Source of the DNA: Antrihabitans auranticaus
Lineage (GTDB): Bacteria > Actinomycetota > Actinomycetes > Mycobacteriales > Mycobacteriaceae
Assembly: GCF_016481275.1 (NCBI RefSeq)
Contig: NZ_JAEMNW010000007.1
Location: 186,001 to 250,000, forward strand
Direction of reading: 5' to 3'
Length of the DNA: 64,000 nt
Both the position numbers and the translations under genes were made by a program. Position 1 is the stretch's first letter. The number at the start of each line of letters is the position of its first letter. Below the pieces are notes generated by a model. It had not been told where the DNA came from, did no database searches, and was given only the letters and a program-made list of their open reading frames with translations. Below, in pieces: positions 18,118 through 26,998 of the stretch.

Positions 18118-18642
18118 GTGCGAAAACACGGGCGGGTATTGGCCGCGATCACGCTCGCTGTGCTCGTGGCGGGCTGCGGCGGTAACGACGGCGATGCCCA
18201 GCCCGAAGACTCACCGCGCGCCAGCCAGAAGGTTTCGCCGATCGGTCCGTTCTTCGGTGAGTGTGGTTCGGCCACCGATGACGAGGTCGCGCAGGCCTTC
18301 TCGGTGCCGGCGTTCAGCAAGATCACCCGAAACTCGGTCGGCTGCGTCTGGGAGGTCGGCGGCAGCAGCGGTCCGAGCGTCAGCTTCTCCTGGTATCGCG
18401 GCAGTCCGATCGAACGCGAGGCGACCGGTTCGGACCGCATCGGTAGGCCGCCGGAGTGGATCGAGATCCAGGGTCAGAAAGCGTTCGTCGGCTCGATCCC
18501 CGGTGAGCTCTGCGAGGTCGGCGTGCAGTACGGCGACGACTTCTTCCACTGGTCGGTGACGGTCGGCCTCAGCACGGGCTTCGTCGACACGTGCGACGTC
18601 GCGAAGAAGCTTGCCGACCTGACCGCATCGAGGACCGAATGA
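18118..18642 (+). CDS. DUF3558 lipoprotein
   Basis: A 174-residue predicted lipoprotein. A basic N-terminus and hydrophobic stretch end in the lipobox LVAGC, giving lipidated Cys20, followed by a Gly/Asp-rich linker. The domain (~40-165) carries paired Cys at CGSATDDEV...VGCVW and CEVGVQ...DTCDVA, typical of DUF3558, a mycobacterial/nocardial envelope family of unknown function. The start is GTG. The next gene, a paralogue, overlaps it by 4 bp (ATGA). Confidence 0.8.
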   Translation: MRKHGRVLAAITLAVLVAGCGGNDGDAQPEDSPRASQKVSPIGPFFGECGSATDDEVAQAFSVPAFSKITRNSVGCVWEVGGSSGPSVSFSWYRGSPIEREATGSDRIGRPPEWIEIQGQKAFVGSIPGELCEVGVQYGDDFFHWSVTVGLSTGFVDTCDVAKKLADLTASRTE

Positions 18643-19175
18643 GATCCCTGTCCCGTGTACTTCTTGCCGCGATCACGCTCGCCGGGCTTGCCGTCGGGTG
18701 CGGTAACGACGTCAAGGAACCGCAGATATCGAATGCGACGGTCCGCAACGGCAGCGAGCTGAAATTCCGTGACGCCCTCCAGGAATGCCAGACCGTGTCG
18801 CTGGACCAGATCGCCGAGGTCGTCGGCGGCAATTCGGCGTCGCAGAGTTTCTACGGCGCGATCTGCCGCTTCACCGTCGGCGGCCAGGTCGGGTCGGTCG
18901 AGGTCACCTTCAACTGGTTCGAAAGCGGATCGCTCGAGGGGGAGCGGACAGCGCTGGAGAAGCTCGGCTACGACTTCTCCGACGTCAGCGTGCAGAGCTG
19001 GAAGGCAGTGCAGGCGCAGCCGCCGAACGATCCGGACTCCTGTGGCGTCACCGCGCGGGCGCCGGACGCGGGCGTCGTGGGGTGGTGGGTGCAGTATCGC
19101 CCCGGCTCGGCGCACCCGGATCCGTGCACTACGGCGATCGACCTACTGAAATTGACCCTCAACGTTGCCCGTTAG
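18639..19175 (+). CDS. DUF3558-like lipoprotein, tandem paralogue
   Basis: A 178-residue predicted lipoprotein, with hydrophobic leader RVLLAAITLAGLAVGC and lipidated Cys21. The mature domain has CQTVSLDQIAEVV, ICRFTVGG, SCGVTA and a final PCTTAIDL Cys, matching the Cys layout of the preceding protein. The leader DNA (GCGATCACGCTCGC then GGTAACGACG) is nearly the same as in the upstream gene, so this is a tandem duplication. ATG 18639 overlaps the upstream stop. It lies just before the str operon leader. Confidence 0.75.
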   Translation: MRSLSRVLLAAITLAGLAVGCGNDVKEPQISNATVRNGSELKFRDALQECQTVSLDQIAEVVGGNSASQSFYGAICRFTVGGQVGSVEVTFNWFESGSLEGERTALEKLGYDFSDVSVQSWKAVQAQPPNDPDSCGVTARAPDAGVVGWWVQYRPGSAHPDPCTTAIDLLKLTLNVAR

Positions 19176-19264
19176 CCCGCGCGGCGGCCGCGTCGTGAAT
19201 GCGCAGGTAGAATCGGTGTGTCGGCAACGCCGCCACGTGGGTTGCGTAGCAAATTCGAGCCACT

Positions 19265-19294
19265 TTGACCACGCGGCGCGCCGACAGGTAAGGT
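19265..19294 (+). promoter_or_regulatory. Predicted str operon promoter
   Basis: TTGACC (19265-19270) and TAAGGT (19289-19294) are separated by 18 bp and match SigA-type -35 and TANNNT -10 elements. The site lies about 230 bp before rpsL and points toward it. Confidence 0.6.
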
Positions 19295-19303
19295 GGATCG
19301 CTG

Positions 19304-19323
19304 TGCCCGGAAGCATGCGGGCA
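19304..19323 (+). other. Leader hairpin 1 of rpsL transcript
   Basis: TGCCCG-gaagcatg-CGGGCA forms a perfect 6-bp stem with an 8-nt loop, starting right at the predicted transcription start. It could protect the 5' end of the mRNA or take part in regulation. Confidence 0.4.
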
Positions 19324-19408
19324 GCTTGTGTGCAATGTTTAGGCCAGCGAGAGCGGCTGACGATCTAGTCGTGCCCCGAAGCTGGCTTTTGCGCTGTGCG
19401 CGACACGC

Positions 19409-19431
19409 CCGACCTCGGGACACGAGGTCGG
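19409..19431 (+). other. Leader hairpin 2 of rpsL transcript
   Basis: CCGACCTCG-ggaca-CGAGGTCGG is a perfect 9-bp stem with a 5-nt loop in the middle of the leader. No T-run follows, so it is not a classic terminator. It may be an attenuation, processing or protein-binding element. Confidence 0.5.
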
Positions 19432-19522
19432 ACGACCGCTAGACGACGAACTGCTCCACCGCTCAGCTCCAAACACGTTCGACCACAAGACGTTTCAGTA
19501 CCGATTAGAGGAAAGCCGGTCT

Positions 19523-19897
19523 ATGCCAACCATCAACCAGCTGGTCCGAAAGGGCCGCACCGACAAGGTCGCGAAGCTCAAGACCGCGGCCCTGAAGGGC
19601 AGCCCCCAGCGCCGCGGCGTGTGCACTCGCGTGTACACAACCACCCCCAAGAAGCCCAACTCGGCGCTTCGTAAGGTCGCGCGTGTTCGCCTGACCAGCG
19701 CTGTCGAGGTCACGGCCTACATCCCAGGTGAAGGCCACAACCTCCAGGAGCACTCGATGGTGCTCGTGCGTGGCGGTCGTGTGAAGGACCTCCCCGGTGT
19801 TCGCTACAAGATCATCCGCGGTTCGCTCGATACCCAGGGCGTGAAGAACCGCAAGCAGGCTCGCAGCCGCTACGGCGCCAAGAAGGAGAAGAGCTGA
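19523..19897 (+). CDS. rpsL: 30S ribosomal protein S12
   Basis: A 124-residue S12, full length. It starts [12 protein letters not shown] and carries the decoding-centre loops [13 protein letters not shown] and [13 protein letters not shown]. Lys43 and Lys88, the residues where streptomycin-resistance substitutions usually arise, are both unaltered, so this copy is of the sensitive type. It is the first gene of the str operon, one base before rpsG, behind a long structured leader. Confidence 0.98.
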   Translation: MPTINQLVRKGRTDKVAKLKTAALKGSPQRRGVCTRVYTTTPKKPNSALRKVARVRLTSAVEVTAYIPGEGHNLQEHSMVLVRGGRVKDLPGVRYKIIRGSLDTQGVKNRKQARSRYGAKKEKS

Positions 19898-19898
19898 T

Positions 19899-20369
19899 AT
19901 GCCACGCAAGGGACCCGCACCCAAGCGTCCGCTGATCAACGACCCGGTCTACGGGTCGCCGCTGGTTACTCAGCTGGTCAACAAGATCCTGCTCGACGGC
20001 AAGAAGTCGACGGCCGAGCGCATCGTCTACGGCGCGCTCGAGCAAGCCCGCGAGAAGACCGGCACGGATCCGGTCGTCACCCTCAAGCGTGCGCTCGACA
20101 ACGTCCGGCCCGCGCTCGAAGTGAAGAGCCGTCGCGTCGGTGGCGCGACCTACCAGGTTCCGGTCGAGGTTCGTCCGGGCCGGTCGAACACGCTGGCACT
20201 GCGCTGGCTCGTCACGTTCTCGCGCGCGCGTCGTGAGAAGACCATGGTCGAGCGTCTCGCCAACGAGCTGCTCGACGCCAGCAACGGTCTGGGCGCGTCG
20301 GTCAAGCGTCGCGAAGACACGCACAAGATGGCTGACGCCAACAAGGCATTCGCGCACTACCGCTGGTGA
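19899..20369 (+). CDS. rpsG: 30S ribosomal protein S7
   Basis: A 156-residue S7, the standard length, starting [11 protein letters not shown]. It contains the 16S rRNA-binding segments [20 protein letters not shown] and [18 protein letters not shown]7 nucleates assembly of the small-subunit head and autoregulates the str operon in E. coli. It follows rpsL by one base. A short stem-loop lies between it and fusA. Confidence 0.98.
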   Translation: MPRKGPAPKRPLINDPVYGSPLVTQLVNKILLDGKKSTAERIVYGALEQAREKTGTDPVVTLKRALDNVRPALEVKSRRVGGATYQVPVEVRPGRSNTLALRWLVTFSRARREKTMVERLANELLDASNGLGASVKRREDTHKMADANKAFAHYRW

Positions 20370-20379
20370 CTCGGAGCCC

Positions 20380-20396
20380 GCTCCGCCCAGCGGAGC
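20380..20396 (+). other. Intercistronic stem-loop between rpsG and fusA
   Basis: GCTCCGC-CCA-GCGGAGC is a perfect 7-bp stem with a 3-nt loop, 11 bp after the rpsG stop. There is no T-run, so it looks more like an mRNA processing or translational-control element than a terminator. An upstream GGAGC (20373-20377) could pair alternatively with GCTCC. Confidence 0.4.
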
Positions 20397-20450
20397 GAGG
20401 CCTTCGAACGAATACAGCTTTTAGTCCAACGATTCCCGAAGGGAATGATC

Positions 20451-22553
20451 GTGGCACAGGACGTGCTCACCGACCTGAACAAGGTCCGCAACATCGGCAT
20501 CATGGCCCACATCGATGCAGGCAAGACCACCACAACCGAACGCATCCTCTTTTACACCGGTATCAGCTACAAGATCGGTGAAGTTCACGATGGCGCAGCC
20601 ACGATGGACTGGATGGAGCAGGAGCAGGAACGCGGCATCACGATCACGTCTGCCGCGACCACATGCTTCTGGAACGACAACCAGATCAACATCATCGATA
20701 CGCCCGGCCACGTCGACTTCACGGTCGAGGTCGAGCGGTCGCTGCGTGTCCTCGACGGTGCAGTTGCCGTCTTCGACGGTAAAGAAGGCGTCGAGCCGCA
20801 GTCCGAGCAGGTGTGGCGGCAGGCCGACAAGTACGACGTTCCGCGCATCTGTTTCGTCAACAAGATGGACAAGCTCGGCGCGGACTTCTACTTCACCGTG
20901 AAGACCATCAAGGAGCGCCTCGGCGCGAAGCCACTCGTCATCCAGTTGCCGATCGGCGCTGAGGACACCTTCGAAGGCATCGTCGACCTGGTCGAGATGA
21001 ACGCCAAGGTGTGGCGCGGCGAGACGAAGCTCGGTGAGAAGTACGAGGTCGTCGCGATTCCGGAAGAGCTCGCCGAGTTGGCTGAGCAGTACCGGACCGA
21101 ACTGCTCGAGACCGTTGCCGAGTCCGACGAAGAGCTGCTGGAAAAGCACTTCGGTGGCGAGGAACTGACGATCGAAGAGGTCAAGGCTGCCATCCGCAAG
21201 ATGACGGTTGCCTCCGAGCTGTACCCCGTGCTCTGCGGTTCGGCGTTCAAGAACAAGGGCGTTCAGCCTATGCTCGACGCCGTCATCGATTACCTGCCTT
21301 CGCCCCTGGACGTCGAGGCCACCACCGGCCACGTGCCCGACCACGAAGACCAGCTGATCACCCGCAAGCCGAGCGCTGAGGAGCCCTTCTCCGGGCTGGC
21401 GTTCAAGGTTGCGACGCACCCGTTCTTCGGCAAGCTGACCTACGTCCGCGTGTACTCGGGCAAGGTCGACTCCGGCTCCCAGGTCATCAACTCGACCAAG
21501 GGCAAGAAGGAGCGTCTGGGCAAGCTCTTCCAGATGCACTCCAACAAGGAGAATCCGGTTGCCACCGCGAGCGCCGGCCACATCTACGCCGTGATCGGTC
21601 TGAAGGACACCACGACCGGTGACACGTTGTCGGATCCGCAGAATCAGATCGTCCTCGAGTCGATGACGTTCCCGGACCCGGTCATCAACGTCTCCATCGA
21701 GCCGAAGACCAAGTCCGACCAGGAGAAGCTCGGTACGGCCATCCAGAAGCTGGCCGAAGAAGACCCGACCTTCTCGGTCAAGTTGGACGAAGAGACCGGC
21801 CAGACCGTCATCGGCGGTATGGGCGAGCTCCACCTCGACATCCTCGTCGACCGCATGCGTCGCGAATTCAAGGTCGAGGCCAACGTCGGTAAGCCGCAGG
21901 TTGCTTACCGCGAGACCATCACCAAGCTGGTCGAGAAGCACTCGTACACCCACAAGAAGCAGACGGGTGGTTCGGGTCAGTTCGCCAAGGTGATCATCAA
22001 CGTCGAGCCGTTCCACGGCGAAGACGGGTCGCACTACGAATTCGAGAACAAGGTCACCGGTGGTCGCGTGCCGAAGGAGTACATCGGCTCCGTCGACGCT
22101 GGTGCTCAGGACGCGATGCAGTACGGCGTGCTCGCCGGCTACCCGCTGGTGGACGTCAAGGTGACTCTCGTCGACGGTGCTTACCACGACGTCGACTCGT
22201 CCGAAATGGCCTTCAAGATCGCCGGCTCCGCCGCGTTCAAGGAAGCTGCTCGCAAGGCCGGTCCGGTGATCCTCGAGCCGATGATGTCGGTGGAGGTCAC
22301 CACACCCGAGGCATACATGGGTGATGTGATCGGCGACCTCAACTCCCGCCGTGGCCAGATTCAGGCCATGGAGGAACGCAGTGGTGCTCGTGTCGTCAAG
22401 GCACTTGTTCCGCTGTCGGAGATGTTCGGCTACATCGGAGACCTTCGGTCGAAGACCCAGGGCCGGGCGAACTACTCCATGGTGTTCGATTCCTACGCAG
22501 AGGTTCCCAGCAACGTCTCGAAGGAAATCATCGCTAAGGCGACGGGCGAGTAA
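20451..22553 (+). CDS. fusA: Elongation factor G
   Basis: A 700-residue translocase GTPase. G1 is [14 protein letters not shown]2 lies in [12 protein letters not shown]3 is DTPGHVDF, and G4 is NKMDK. Domains II-V follow, including [14 protein letters not shown] and the C-terminal domain with [14 protein letters not shown]. It catalyses ribosome translocation and, with RRF, recycling. GTG 20451 was chosen (giving [12 protein letters not shown]) because GAAGGGA sits 6-7 bp before it. The ATG at 20445 would overlap that site. Confidence 0.97.
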   Translation: MAQDVLTDLNKVRNIGIMAHIDAGKTTTTERILFYTGISYKIGEVHDGAATMDWMEQEQERGITITSAATTCFWNDNQINIIDTPGHVDFTVEVERSLRVLDGAVAVFDGKEGVEPQSEQVWRQADKYDVPRICFVNKMDKLGADFYFTVKTIKERLGAKPLVIQLPIGAEDTFEGIVDLVEMNAKVWRGETKLGEKYEVVAIPEELAELAEQYRTELLETVAESDEELLEKHFGGEELTIEEVKAAIRKMTVASELYPVLCGSAFKNKGVQPMLDAVIDYLPSPLDVEATTGHVPDHEDQLITRKPSAEEPFSGLAFKVATHPFFGKLTYVRVYSGKVDSGSQVINSTKGKKERLGKLFQMHSNKENPVATASAGHIYAVIGLKDTTTGDTLSDPQNQIVLESMTFPDPVINVSIEPKTKSDQEKLGTAIQKLAEEDPTFSVKLDEETGQTVIGGMGELHLDILVDRMRREFKVEANVGKPQVAYRETITKLVEKHSYTHKKQTGGSGQFAKVIINVEPFHGEDGSHYEFENKVTGGRVPKEYIGSVDAGAQDAMQYGVLAGYPLVDVKVTLVDGAYHDVDSSEMAFKIAGSAAFKEAARKAGPVILEPMMSVEVTTPEAYMGDVIGDLNSRRGQIQAMEERSGARVVKALVPLSEMFGYIGDLRSKTQGRANYSMVFDSYAEVPSNVSKEIIAKATGE

Positions 22554-22667
22554 GCGAAGCGAGCTCGCCTCAACGGCGCAGCGGAATAGTTCCGGCGCTA
22601 GCACGACCAAGAAATATCCGTACTGCTGCAAACTGCAAGCAACCAATAAGTCCAGGAGGACACCACA

Positions 22668-23858
22668 GTGGCGAAGGCGAAGTTCGAGCGGACGAAGCCG
22701 CACGTCAACATCGGGACCATCGGTCACGTTGACCACGGCAAAACGACTCTGACCGCGGCTATCACCAAGGTCCTGCACGACAAGTACCCGACCCTCAACG
22801 CAGCCTTCGCGTTCGATCAGATCGACAAGGCTCCGGAAGAGAAGGCTCGTGGTATCACGATCAACATCTCGCACGTCGAGTACCAGACCGAGAAGCGTCA
22901 CTACGCGCACGTCGACGCCCCCGGCCACGCGGACTACATCAAGAACATGATCACCGGTGCCGCCCAGATGGACGGCGCAATCCTGGTGGTTGCCGCAACC
23001 GACGGCCCGATGCCGCAGACGCGTGAGCACGTGCTGCTCGCACGCCAGGTCGGTGTGCCTTACATCTTGGTCGCGCTGAACAAGGCCGACATGGTCGACG
23101 ACGACGAGATCATCGAACTCGTCGAGATGGAGGTTCGTGAACTCCTCGCTGCACAGGAGTTCGACGAGGACGCCCCCGTCATCAAGGTGTCGGCACTGAA
23201 GGCACTCGAGGGTGACCCGGAGTGGGCCAAGTCGATCGAAGAGCTGATGCAGGCTGTCGACGACTCCATCCCGGACCCGGTCCGTGAGACCGAGAAGCCG
23301 TTCCTCATGCCCGTCGAGGACGTTTTCACGATCACCGGTCGTGGCACCGTCGTCACCGGTCGTATCGAGCGCGGCATCGTCAACGTGAACCAGGAAGTTG
23401 AGATCGTCGGCATCAAGGAAAAGTCCACGAAGACGACCGTCACCGGTATCGAGATGTTCCGCAAGCTTCTCGACCAGGGACAGGCGGGCGACAACGTCGG
23501 TCTGCTGGTCCGTGGTATCAAGCGCGAAGATGTCGAGCGTGGCCAGGTTGTCGTCAAGATCGGCACCACCACCCCGCACACCGAGTTCGAGGGCCAGGCG
23601 TACATCCTGAACAAGGAAGAGGGCGGCCGCCACACGCCGTTCTTCAACAACTACCGCCCGCAGTTCTACTTCCGTACGACTGACGTGACGGGCGTTGTGA
23701 CCCTGCCCGAGGGCACCGAGATGGTTATGCCCGGTGACAACACCGAGATGACCGTCAAGCTGATCCAGCCGGTCGCCATGGACGAGGGCCTCCGTTTCGC
23801 GATCCGTGAAGGTGGCCGCACCGTCGGCGCCGGTCGCGTCACGAAGATCATCAAGTAA
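22668..23858 (+). CDS. tuf: Elongation factor Tu
   Basis: A 396-residue EF-Tu. It shows G1 GHVDHGKT, G2 [16 protein letters not shown]3 DAPGHADY and G4 NKADM, then the beta-barrel domains with [13 protein letters not shown] and the C-terminal GRVTKIIK. It brings aminoacyl-tRNA to the ribosome. The GTG start is preceded by a strong AGGAGGA (22654-22660). It is separated from fusA by 114 bp and ends the operon at a strong hairpin. The S10 operon does not follow directly, unlike in many bacteria. Confidence 0.98.
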   Translation: MAKAKFERTKPHVNIGTIGHVDHGKTTLTAAITKVLHDKYPTLNAAFAFDQIDKAPEEKARGITINISHVEYQTEKRHYAHVDAPGHADYIKNMITGAAQMDGAILVVAATDGPMPQTREHVLLARQVGVPYILVALNKADMVDDDEIIELVEMEVRELLAAQEFDEDAPVIKVSALKALEGDPEWAKSIEELMQAVDDSIPDPVRETEKPFLMPVEDVFTITGRGTVVTGRIERGIVNVNQEVEIVGIKEKSTKTTVTGIEMFRKLLDQGQAGDNVGLLVRGIKREDVERGQVVVKIGTTTPHTEFEGQAYILNKEEGGRHTPFFNNYRPQFYFRTTDVTGVVTLPEGTEMVMPGDNTEMTVKLIQPVAMDEGLRFAIREGGRTVGAGRVTKIIK

Positions 23859-23873
23859 CACCTGCTGCAACGC

Positions 23874-23914
23874 GCCAACGGCGCCGGTTTCCTTCGGGGG
23901 CCGGCGCCGTTGGC
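23874..23914 (+). terminator. Strong hairpin terminator after tuf
   Basis: GCCAACGGCGCCGG and CCGGCGCCGTTGGC form a perfect 14-bp stem with a 13-nt loop, 15 bp after the tuf stop. Only a short T-rich stretch follows, as is usual for actinobacterial intrinsic terminators. Confidence 0.8.
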
Positions 23915-23916
23915 GT

Positions 23917-23969
23917 CTTCGCACATCTTGCTGGTACTTCGCAGGTCTTGCAGGTGGCCACATCTTGTG
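23917..23969. repeat. Short imperfect direct repeats after tuf terminator
   Basis: CTTCGCACATCTTGC (23917-23931) and CTTCGCAGGTCTTGC (23937-23951) differ at two bases with a 20-bp period. A third partial copy CCACATCTTGT is at 23959-23969. They lie between the tuf terminator and the end of the convergent AbiEi-like gene. No function is evident. Confidence 0.45.
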
Positions 23970-23994
23970 TGAAGTGCCGGAAAGTTGTGCGAAG

Positions 23995-24966
23995 TCACAC
24001 GCGAGGAGTCGGGGTCCAGGTCCCGATGCGCCTGCTGCAGCGCGCGATGCCGGCTGCCGACCGGATTCGGGCAACGAGCCGGGCGGCGTCCTCCAGGTCG
24101 TCCCACGTGATGCGGACGACGATCCAACCGAGCGCGCGAAGCCTGTCTTCCCGAACCTTCTCGGCGATGACGACCGCTTCCGGTGTGCGCTTACCGCGCA
24201 GCTCCGCCTGGTACTTCACCATGCCGTCGAACTCGACGATCACGCCGAGTTCCTCGATCAAGAAGTCGACGCGTGCAACCCACTCGCCGTCTGGGCCGAA
24301 GACGTTGGCCTGCAGTTCAGGTGTCGGAAGACCGCCTCGGAACAGGGCAACCCGAGTGCGCGATTCGCCGACGCTTTCGCTTCTGCCGTCCAGGAATTCC
24401 ACGACCTTTGCCGCCGCGCGGCGGCCCGGCCGACGGCGGGCACGCTGCAGATGTTCGCGCAGTTCGGCTGTCGTCGTCAGCCCCTGGTGCAGCGCAGAAT
24501 CTCCCGCTACGACTGCCTGTTCGAACGGCTCGGAGCGGGCGAGGTCGATCACGGTTCGTGGTGGAGTCGTCAATCGGATGCCGTCGACGACGGTTATCTC
24601 GTCCGGCTCCAGATGCGATGAGTGCACGACTATCTTCTTGCCCATTCGTCCCCCGTTTGTTCTGTCGCGTGTCAGATGTACCCGGCTCAGCGATATTTCC
24701 CAGGTCTGGAGTCCGTGCACCATCGCCGACGACGCGTTGCTGACGACCGCAGAAGTCGACGTTGTAGCGCACACAGCCTGAACAAGCAGGACATGACGAT
24801 CGGTCCGGGTCAGATCGACCCCTGTGAGCGGTACGTAGTGACCACGGGCGAGGTGGCGCAGCTCTCCGTTTCGGCACATCCGTCTGAGATCGACGTCGGT
24901 CAGTCCGCTAGCCAGAGCGTCGCGACGTGAAATTGGTTGCGGTAGGTCCACTTTGCGATCATGCAT
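23995..24966 (-). CDS. AbiEi-type wHTH / DUF559-like nuclease-fold protein
   Basis: A 323-residue protein. Residues ~10-60 form an N-terminal wHTH of the AbiEi antitoxin type (ISRRDALASGLTDVDLRRMCRNGELRHLARGHY). The C-terminal part (~215-310) has VDFLIEELGVIVEFDGMVKY and EKVREDRLRALGWIVVRITWDDL, the layout of DUF559/very-short-patch-repair-like endonuclease folds with acidic active-site candidates. Such single-gene proteins are common in actinobacteria and rarely have an AbiEii toxin beside them; none is visible here. ATG 24966 (MHDRKVDLPQP) was chosen because the domain begins here; the frame is open to 25074. Confidence 0.65.
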   Translation of the reverse strand: MHDRKVDLPQPISRRDALASGLTDVDLRRMCRNGELRHLARGHYVPLTGVDLTRTDRHVLLVQAVCATTSTSAVVSNASSAMVHGLQTWEISLSRVHLTRDRTNGGRMGKKIVVHSSHLEPDEITVVDGIRLTTPPRTVIDLARSEPFEQAVVAGDSALHQGLTTTAELREHLQRARRRPGRRAAAKVVEFLDGRSESVGESRTRVALFRGGLPTPELQANVFGPDGEWVARVDFLIEELGVIVEFDGMVKYQAELRGKRTPEAVVIAEKVREDRLRALGWIVVRITWDDLEDAARLVARIRSAAGIARCSRRIGTWTPTPRV

Positions 24967-25002
24967 GCTGTGGCACTCGCCGCGAAGGGCCAAATATTCA
25001 CC

Positions 25003-25062
25003 TGTGGACAACTCGTGCCCTGTGCATAAGTTCAGGTACAACCGTCCAGGTCTTCTTCCACA
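25003..25062. other. Cluster of DnaA-box-like sequences
   Basis: TGTGGACAA at 25003-25011 is the exact reverse complement of the DnaA box TTGTCCACA. TGTGCATAA at 25021-25029 matches TTATGCACA on the other strand. TCTTCCACA at 25054-25062 is a two-mismatch match. They lie in the non-coding gap upstream of the AbiEi-like gene. No other origin features are present, so this is at most a DnaA-binding or titration site. Confidence 0.25.
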
Positions 25063-25138
25063 ACGTGCATTCACTTCACACAGGCTGCGGCTAGCTGCGG
25101 CGTCTGCGAGGTGGCAAGACGGTCTGCGAAGAACGCGA

Positions 25139-25771
25139 TCACCCGAGTTGGGTCAGCCCCGCCGCAAGCAGTTGGGCGACGCCTCCGAGGTCGTCGTTGT
25201 GCAATCTCGCCATGCCGTCCATTGCGCGCAGGCGATCACCGCTTGCGGCGGCGAACATGGCAGAGACCCACGCTGTTGCGCAGGCGTGCAGGGTGCGCGC
25301 CTCGACGGGATGTGGGGTGCTCGAGGTGAGCAAGCGAACGGTGAGTTCGTGGAGCTGTCGCCGCAGCCGACGCATCTGTGCACGCACGTCGGGGTGGGTT
25401 TCGGCCTCGCGCCACAGGATCACCCGCAGCACCGGGGAGGTGTGCCCGCGGAGATTCAACGCGGTGTCGAGGTTGACCAAGCTCTTCGCGGGATCGCCGG
25501 GAGCAACGAGCGATCCGAGATCGGCGATCGGCTCGTCGGGCAACCGTTCGCCGATCAGCGCGGTGAGGATCGCTTCCTTGGTCGGGAAGTAGTAGAAGAC
25601 GAGCCCCTTGGGAACCCGCGCTTCGGAGGCAACCGCTCCCGTCGACGTGGCATCGAATCCGCCTGTGGCAAACAGCTTTTCGGCAGCATCGAGAATCAGC
25701 TGGCGGGCGTCGCCATCCACTTTCGCGCTGCGCCGTCGACGGGGGCGGGCCCCCGAGTCGCGGATCGACAT
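25139..25771 (-). CDS. TetR/AcrR family transcriptional regulator
   Basis: A 210-residue regulator. The N-terminal DNA-binding domain (~20-66) reads ARQLILDAAEKLFATGGFDATSTGAVASEARVPKGLVFYYFPTKEAIL, the TetR signature. The rest is a helical ligand-binding domain. ATG 25771 starts the recognisable domain. It is 5 bp downstream of the SPW-repeat gene on the same strand, so the two are probably co-transcribed and may share the palindrome at 26188. The ligand is unknown. Confidence 0.85.
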   Translation of the reverse strand: MSIRDSGARPRRRRSAKVDGDARQLILDAAEKLFATGGFDATSTGAVASEARVPKGLVFYYFPTKEAILTALIGERLPDEPIADLGSLVAPGDPAKSLVNLDTALNLRGHTSPVLRVILWREAETHPDVRAQMRRLRRQLHELTVRLLTSSTPHPVEARTLHACATAWVSAMFAAASGDRLRAMDGMARLHNDDLGGVAQLLAAGLTQLG

Positions 25772-25776
25772 TCGTA

Positions 25777-26139
25777 CTAGTGATGCGTCGCGAGACCGCC
25801 ACGATGCAGCTTGGCATTGATCTCCGGGAGAGCGGCGACCGCGACAACGACAGTCAGTACGCCGACCACCCACGCGGTCCAGGCTGCGGACCTGAACCCG
25901 TCGTAGCTCATGACCCACGGTGACACGAACAGCAGCACGCCGAAGAGTCCCATCGCGTAGTCGGACAGCGACAGTTCCGTGACGTAGATCTGCGCGAGTC
26001 CCGCCGCGGCGATCAGTACGCCGAGCACGATCAACGACCACCTGCCGTTGCTGTTGACGTCGACCCAGATCGGTGACAGCGCAGCGAACGCGCCGAATAC
26101 GACGGCCAGGTAGTCCTGTAGACGACTTTCTTCGAACAT
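25777..26139 (-). CDS. SPW-repeat membrane protein
   Basis: A 120-residue integral membrane protein with four hydrophobic helices. It has two copies of the S-P-x-W motif, SPIWVDVNSNGRW near residue 22 and SPWVMSYDGFRSAAWTAW near residue 73, defining the SPW family (PF03779). Its function is unknown; members occur in actinobacterial and other membranes. It lies directly before the tetR gene on the same strand and diverges from the SDR gene at 26284. Confidence 0.8.
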   Translation of the reverse strand: MFEESRLQDYLAVVFGAFAALSPIWVDVNSNGRWSLIVLGVLIAAAGLAQIYVTELSLSDYAMGLFGVLLFVSPWVMSYDGFRSAAWTAWVVGVLTVVVAVAALPEINAKLHRGGLATHH

Positions 26140-26187
26140 GTCGAGCCTCCTCGAGACGGATTTTGTCCTACCTTCGGTATAGCTCTG

Positions 26188-26205
26188 ATTGACCGGTCGA
26201 TCAAT
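26188..26205. promoter_or_regulatory. TetR-type palindrome between SPW and SDR genes
   Basis: ATTGACCGGTCGATCAAT pairs at 7 of 9 positions and resembles TTGACCGGTCAA-type TetR operators. It lies 48 bp upstream of the SPW-tetR unit and 78 bp upstream of the divergent SDR gene, so it could control both. Confidence 0.5.
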
Positions 26206-26283
26206 AACGATTTCGCACCGCCTTTTCGCTGTCGGCGCGCCGCTCTGCGCCTAAGGTCGACCATCGAGAGAAGGAGTCGAGCG

Positions 26284-26994
26284 ATGACGGAATCGATAAC
26301 GGGTAAAACAGCATTGGTGACCGGCGGAACGGGCGGGCTCGGCAGCGCGGTTGTGACGAAGCTGCTCGACGAAGGCTGGCGGGTCGTTGTGCCGTGGATC
26401 GTCGAAAAGGAGCTCGAACGGTTGCCCGAACATGCGGGCCTCGAGCTGATCAAGGCCGACATGTTCGACGAGACGAGCGTCGCGGAAGTCGCCCAGCTCG
26501 CGGGCGGTCGCGAGGACGCGCCGCTGCAAGCCGTCGCCAACCTCGTCGGCGGGTTCGCGATGGGCGGCAAGGTTCATCAGACGCCGATCGACGAGTTCGA
26601 AAGGTTACTCCGGCTGAACCTGCGTTCGACCTATCTGACGACGCATGCGGCTCTGCCCTACCTCATCGAGGCCGGTGGTGGATCGGTCGTCGCGGTCTCC
26701 ACGAAAGCCGCATTCGAGCCGTTCTCGGGCGCCGCCGGTTACATCACGTCCAAGGCTGCGGTCTGGGCGTTGGTGACGGCGTTGGCCGTCGAGTACAAGG
26801 CTGACGGTGTGCGCGTCAACGCGATCCTGCCATCGGTGATCGACACGCCTGGCAATCGGTCGAGCCAGCCGAATGCGAATCGCAAGGGGTGGGTCACGCC
26901 ACAGGCAATCGCGGAAGTGATTTCGTTCCTCTTCAGCGACGCTTCAGCGACGATTACCGGTGCCCAGGTGCCGGTTCCGGGTGTGGGAGCATGA
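26284..26994 (+). CDS. Classical short-chain dehydrogenase/reductase
   Basis: A 236-residue SDR. The coenzyme motif is ALVTGGTGGLGSAVV, and the catalytic Ser-Tyr-Lys lie in VVAVSTKAAF and GYITSKAAV, with an NLVGG-type NNAG equivalent. The substrate is unknown. It lacks the N-terminal insertion that marks mycofactocin-coupled SDRs, unlike the SDR at 43190. It ends 4 bp before the ferredoxin reductase gene. An SDR (Rv0687) followed by a ferredoxin reductase (Rv0688) also lies between tuf and mft in M. tuberculosis. Confidence 0.82.
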   Translation: MTESITGKTALVTGGTGGLGSAVVTKLLDEGWRVVVPWIVEKELERLPEHAGLELIKADMFDETSVAEVAQLAGGREDAPLQAVANLVGGFAMGGKVHQTPIDEFERLLRLNLRSTYLTTHAALPYLIEAGGGSVVAVSTKAAFEPFSGAAGYITSKAAVWALVTALAVEYKADGVRVNAILPSVIDTPGNRSSQPNANRKGWVTPQAIAEVISFLFSDASATITGAQVPVPGVGA

Positions 26995-26998
26995 CTGC

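Larger units (their letters stand above)
19176..19522 (+). other. Long intergenic/leader region before rpsL
   Basis: These 347 bp hold no gene. They contain a good housekeeping promoter (19265-19294), a second isolated -10-like TAGAAT at 19208-19213, two hairpins (19304-19323 and 19409-19431), and the rpsL ribosome binding site GAGGAAAG about 8 bp before its ATG. A transcript starting near 19302 would have a leader of about 220 nt. Confidence 0.6.

Noticed and set aside
20380-20396. Hairpin between rpsG and fusA as an intrinsic terminator
   Set aside because: There is no T-run and fusA has no obvious promoter of its own, so read-through is expected; it is listed only as a stem-loop.
20421-24074. 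Very long open frame antisense to fusA and tuf
   Set aside because: It is a mirror of the strong codon bias of fusA and tuf on the other strand; its translation shows no family and is rich in Val/Leu/Asp-Arg runs.
23995-24966. AbiEi-like protein as half of a working type IV toxin-antitoxin system
   Set aside because: No AbiEii nucleotidyltransferase toxin gene is adjacent, and the C-terminal half looks like a nuclease fold rather than an AbiEi antitoxin.
26284-26994. SDR near the ferredoxin reductase as a mycofactocin-coupled SDR, by analogy with Rv0687
   Set aside because: It lacks the diagnostic insertion after the second beta strand; the SDR at 43190 has it.
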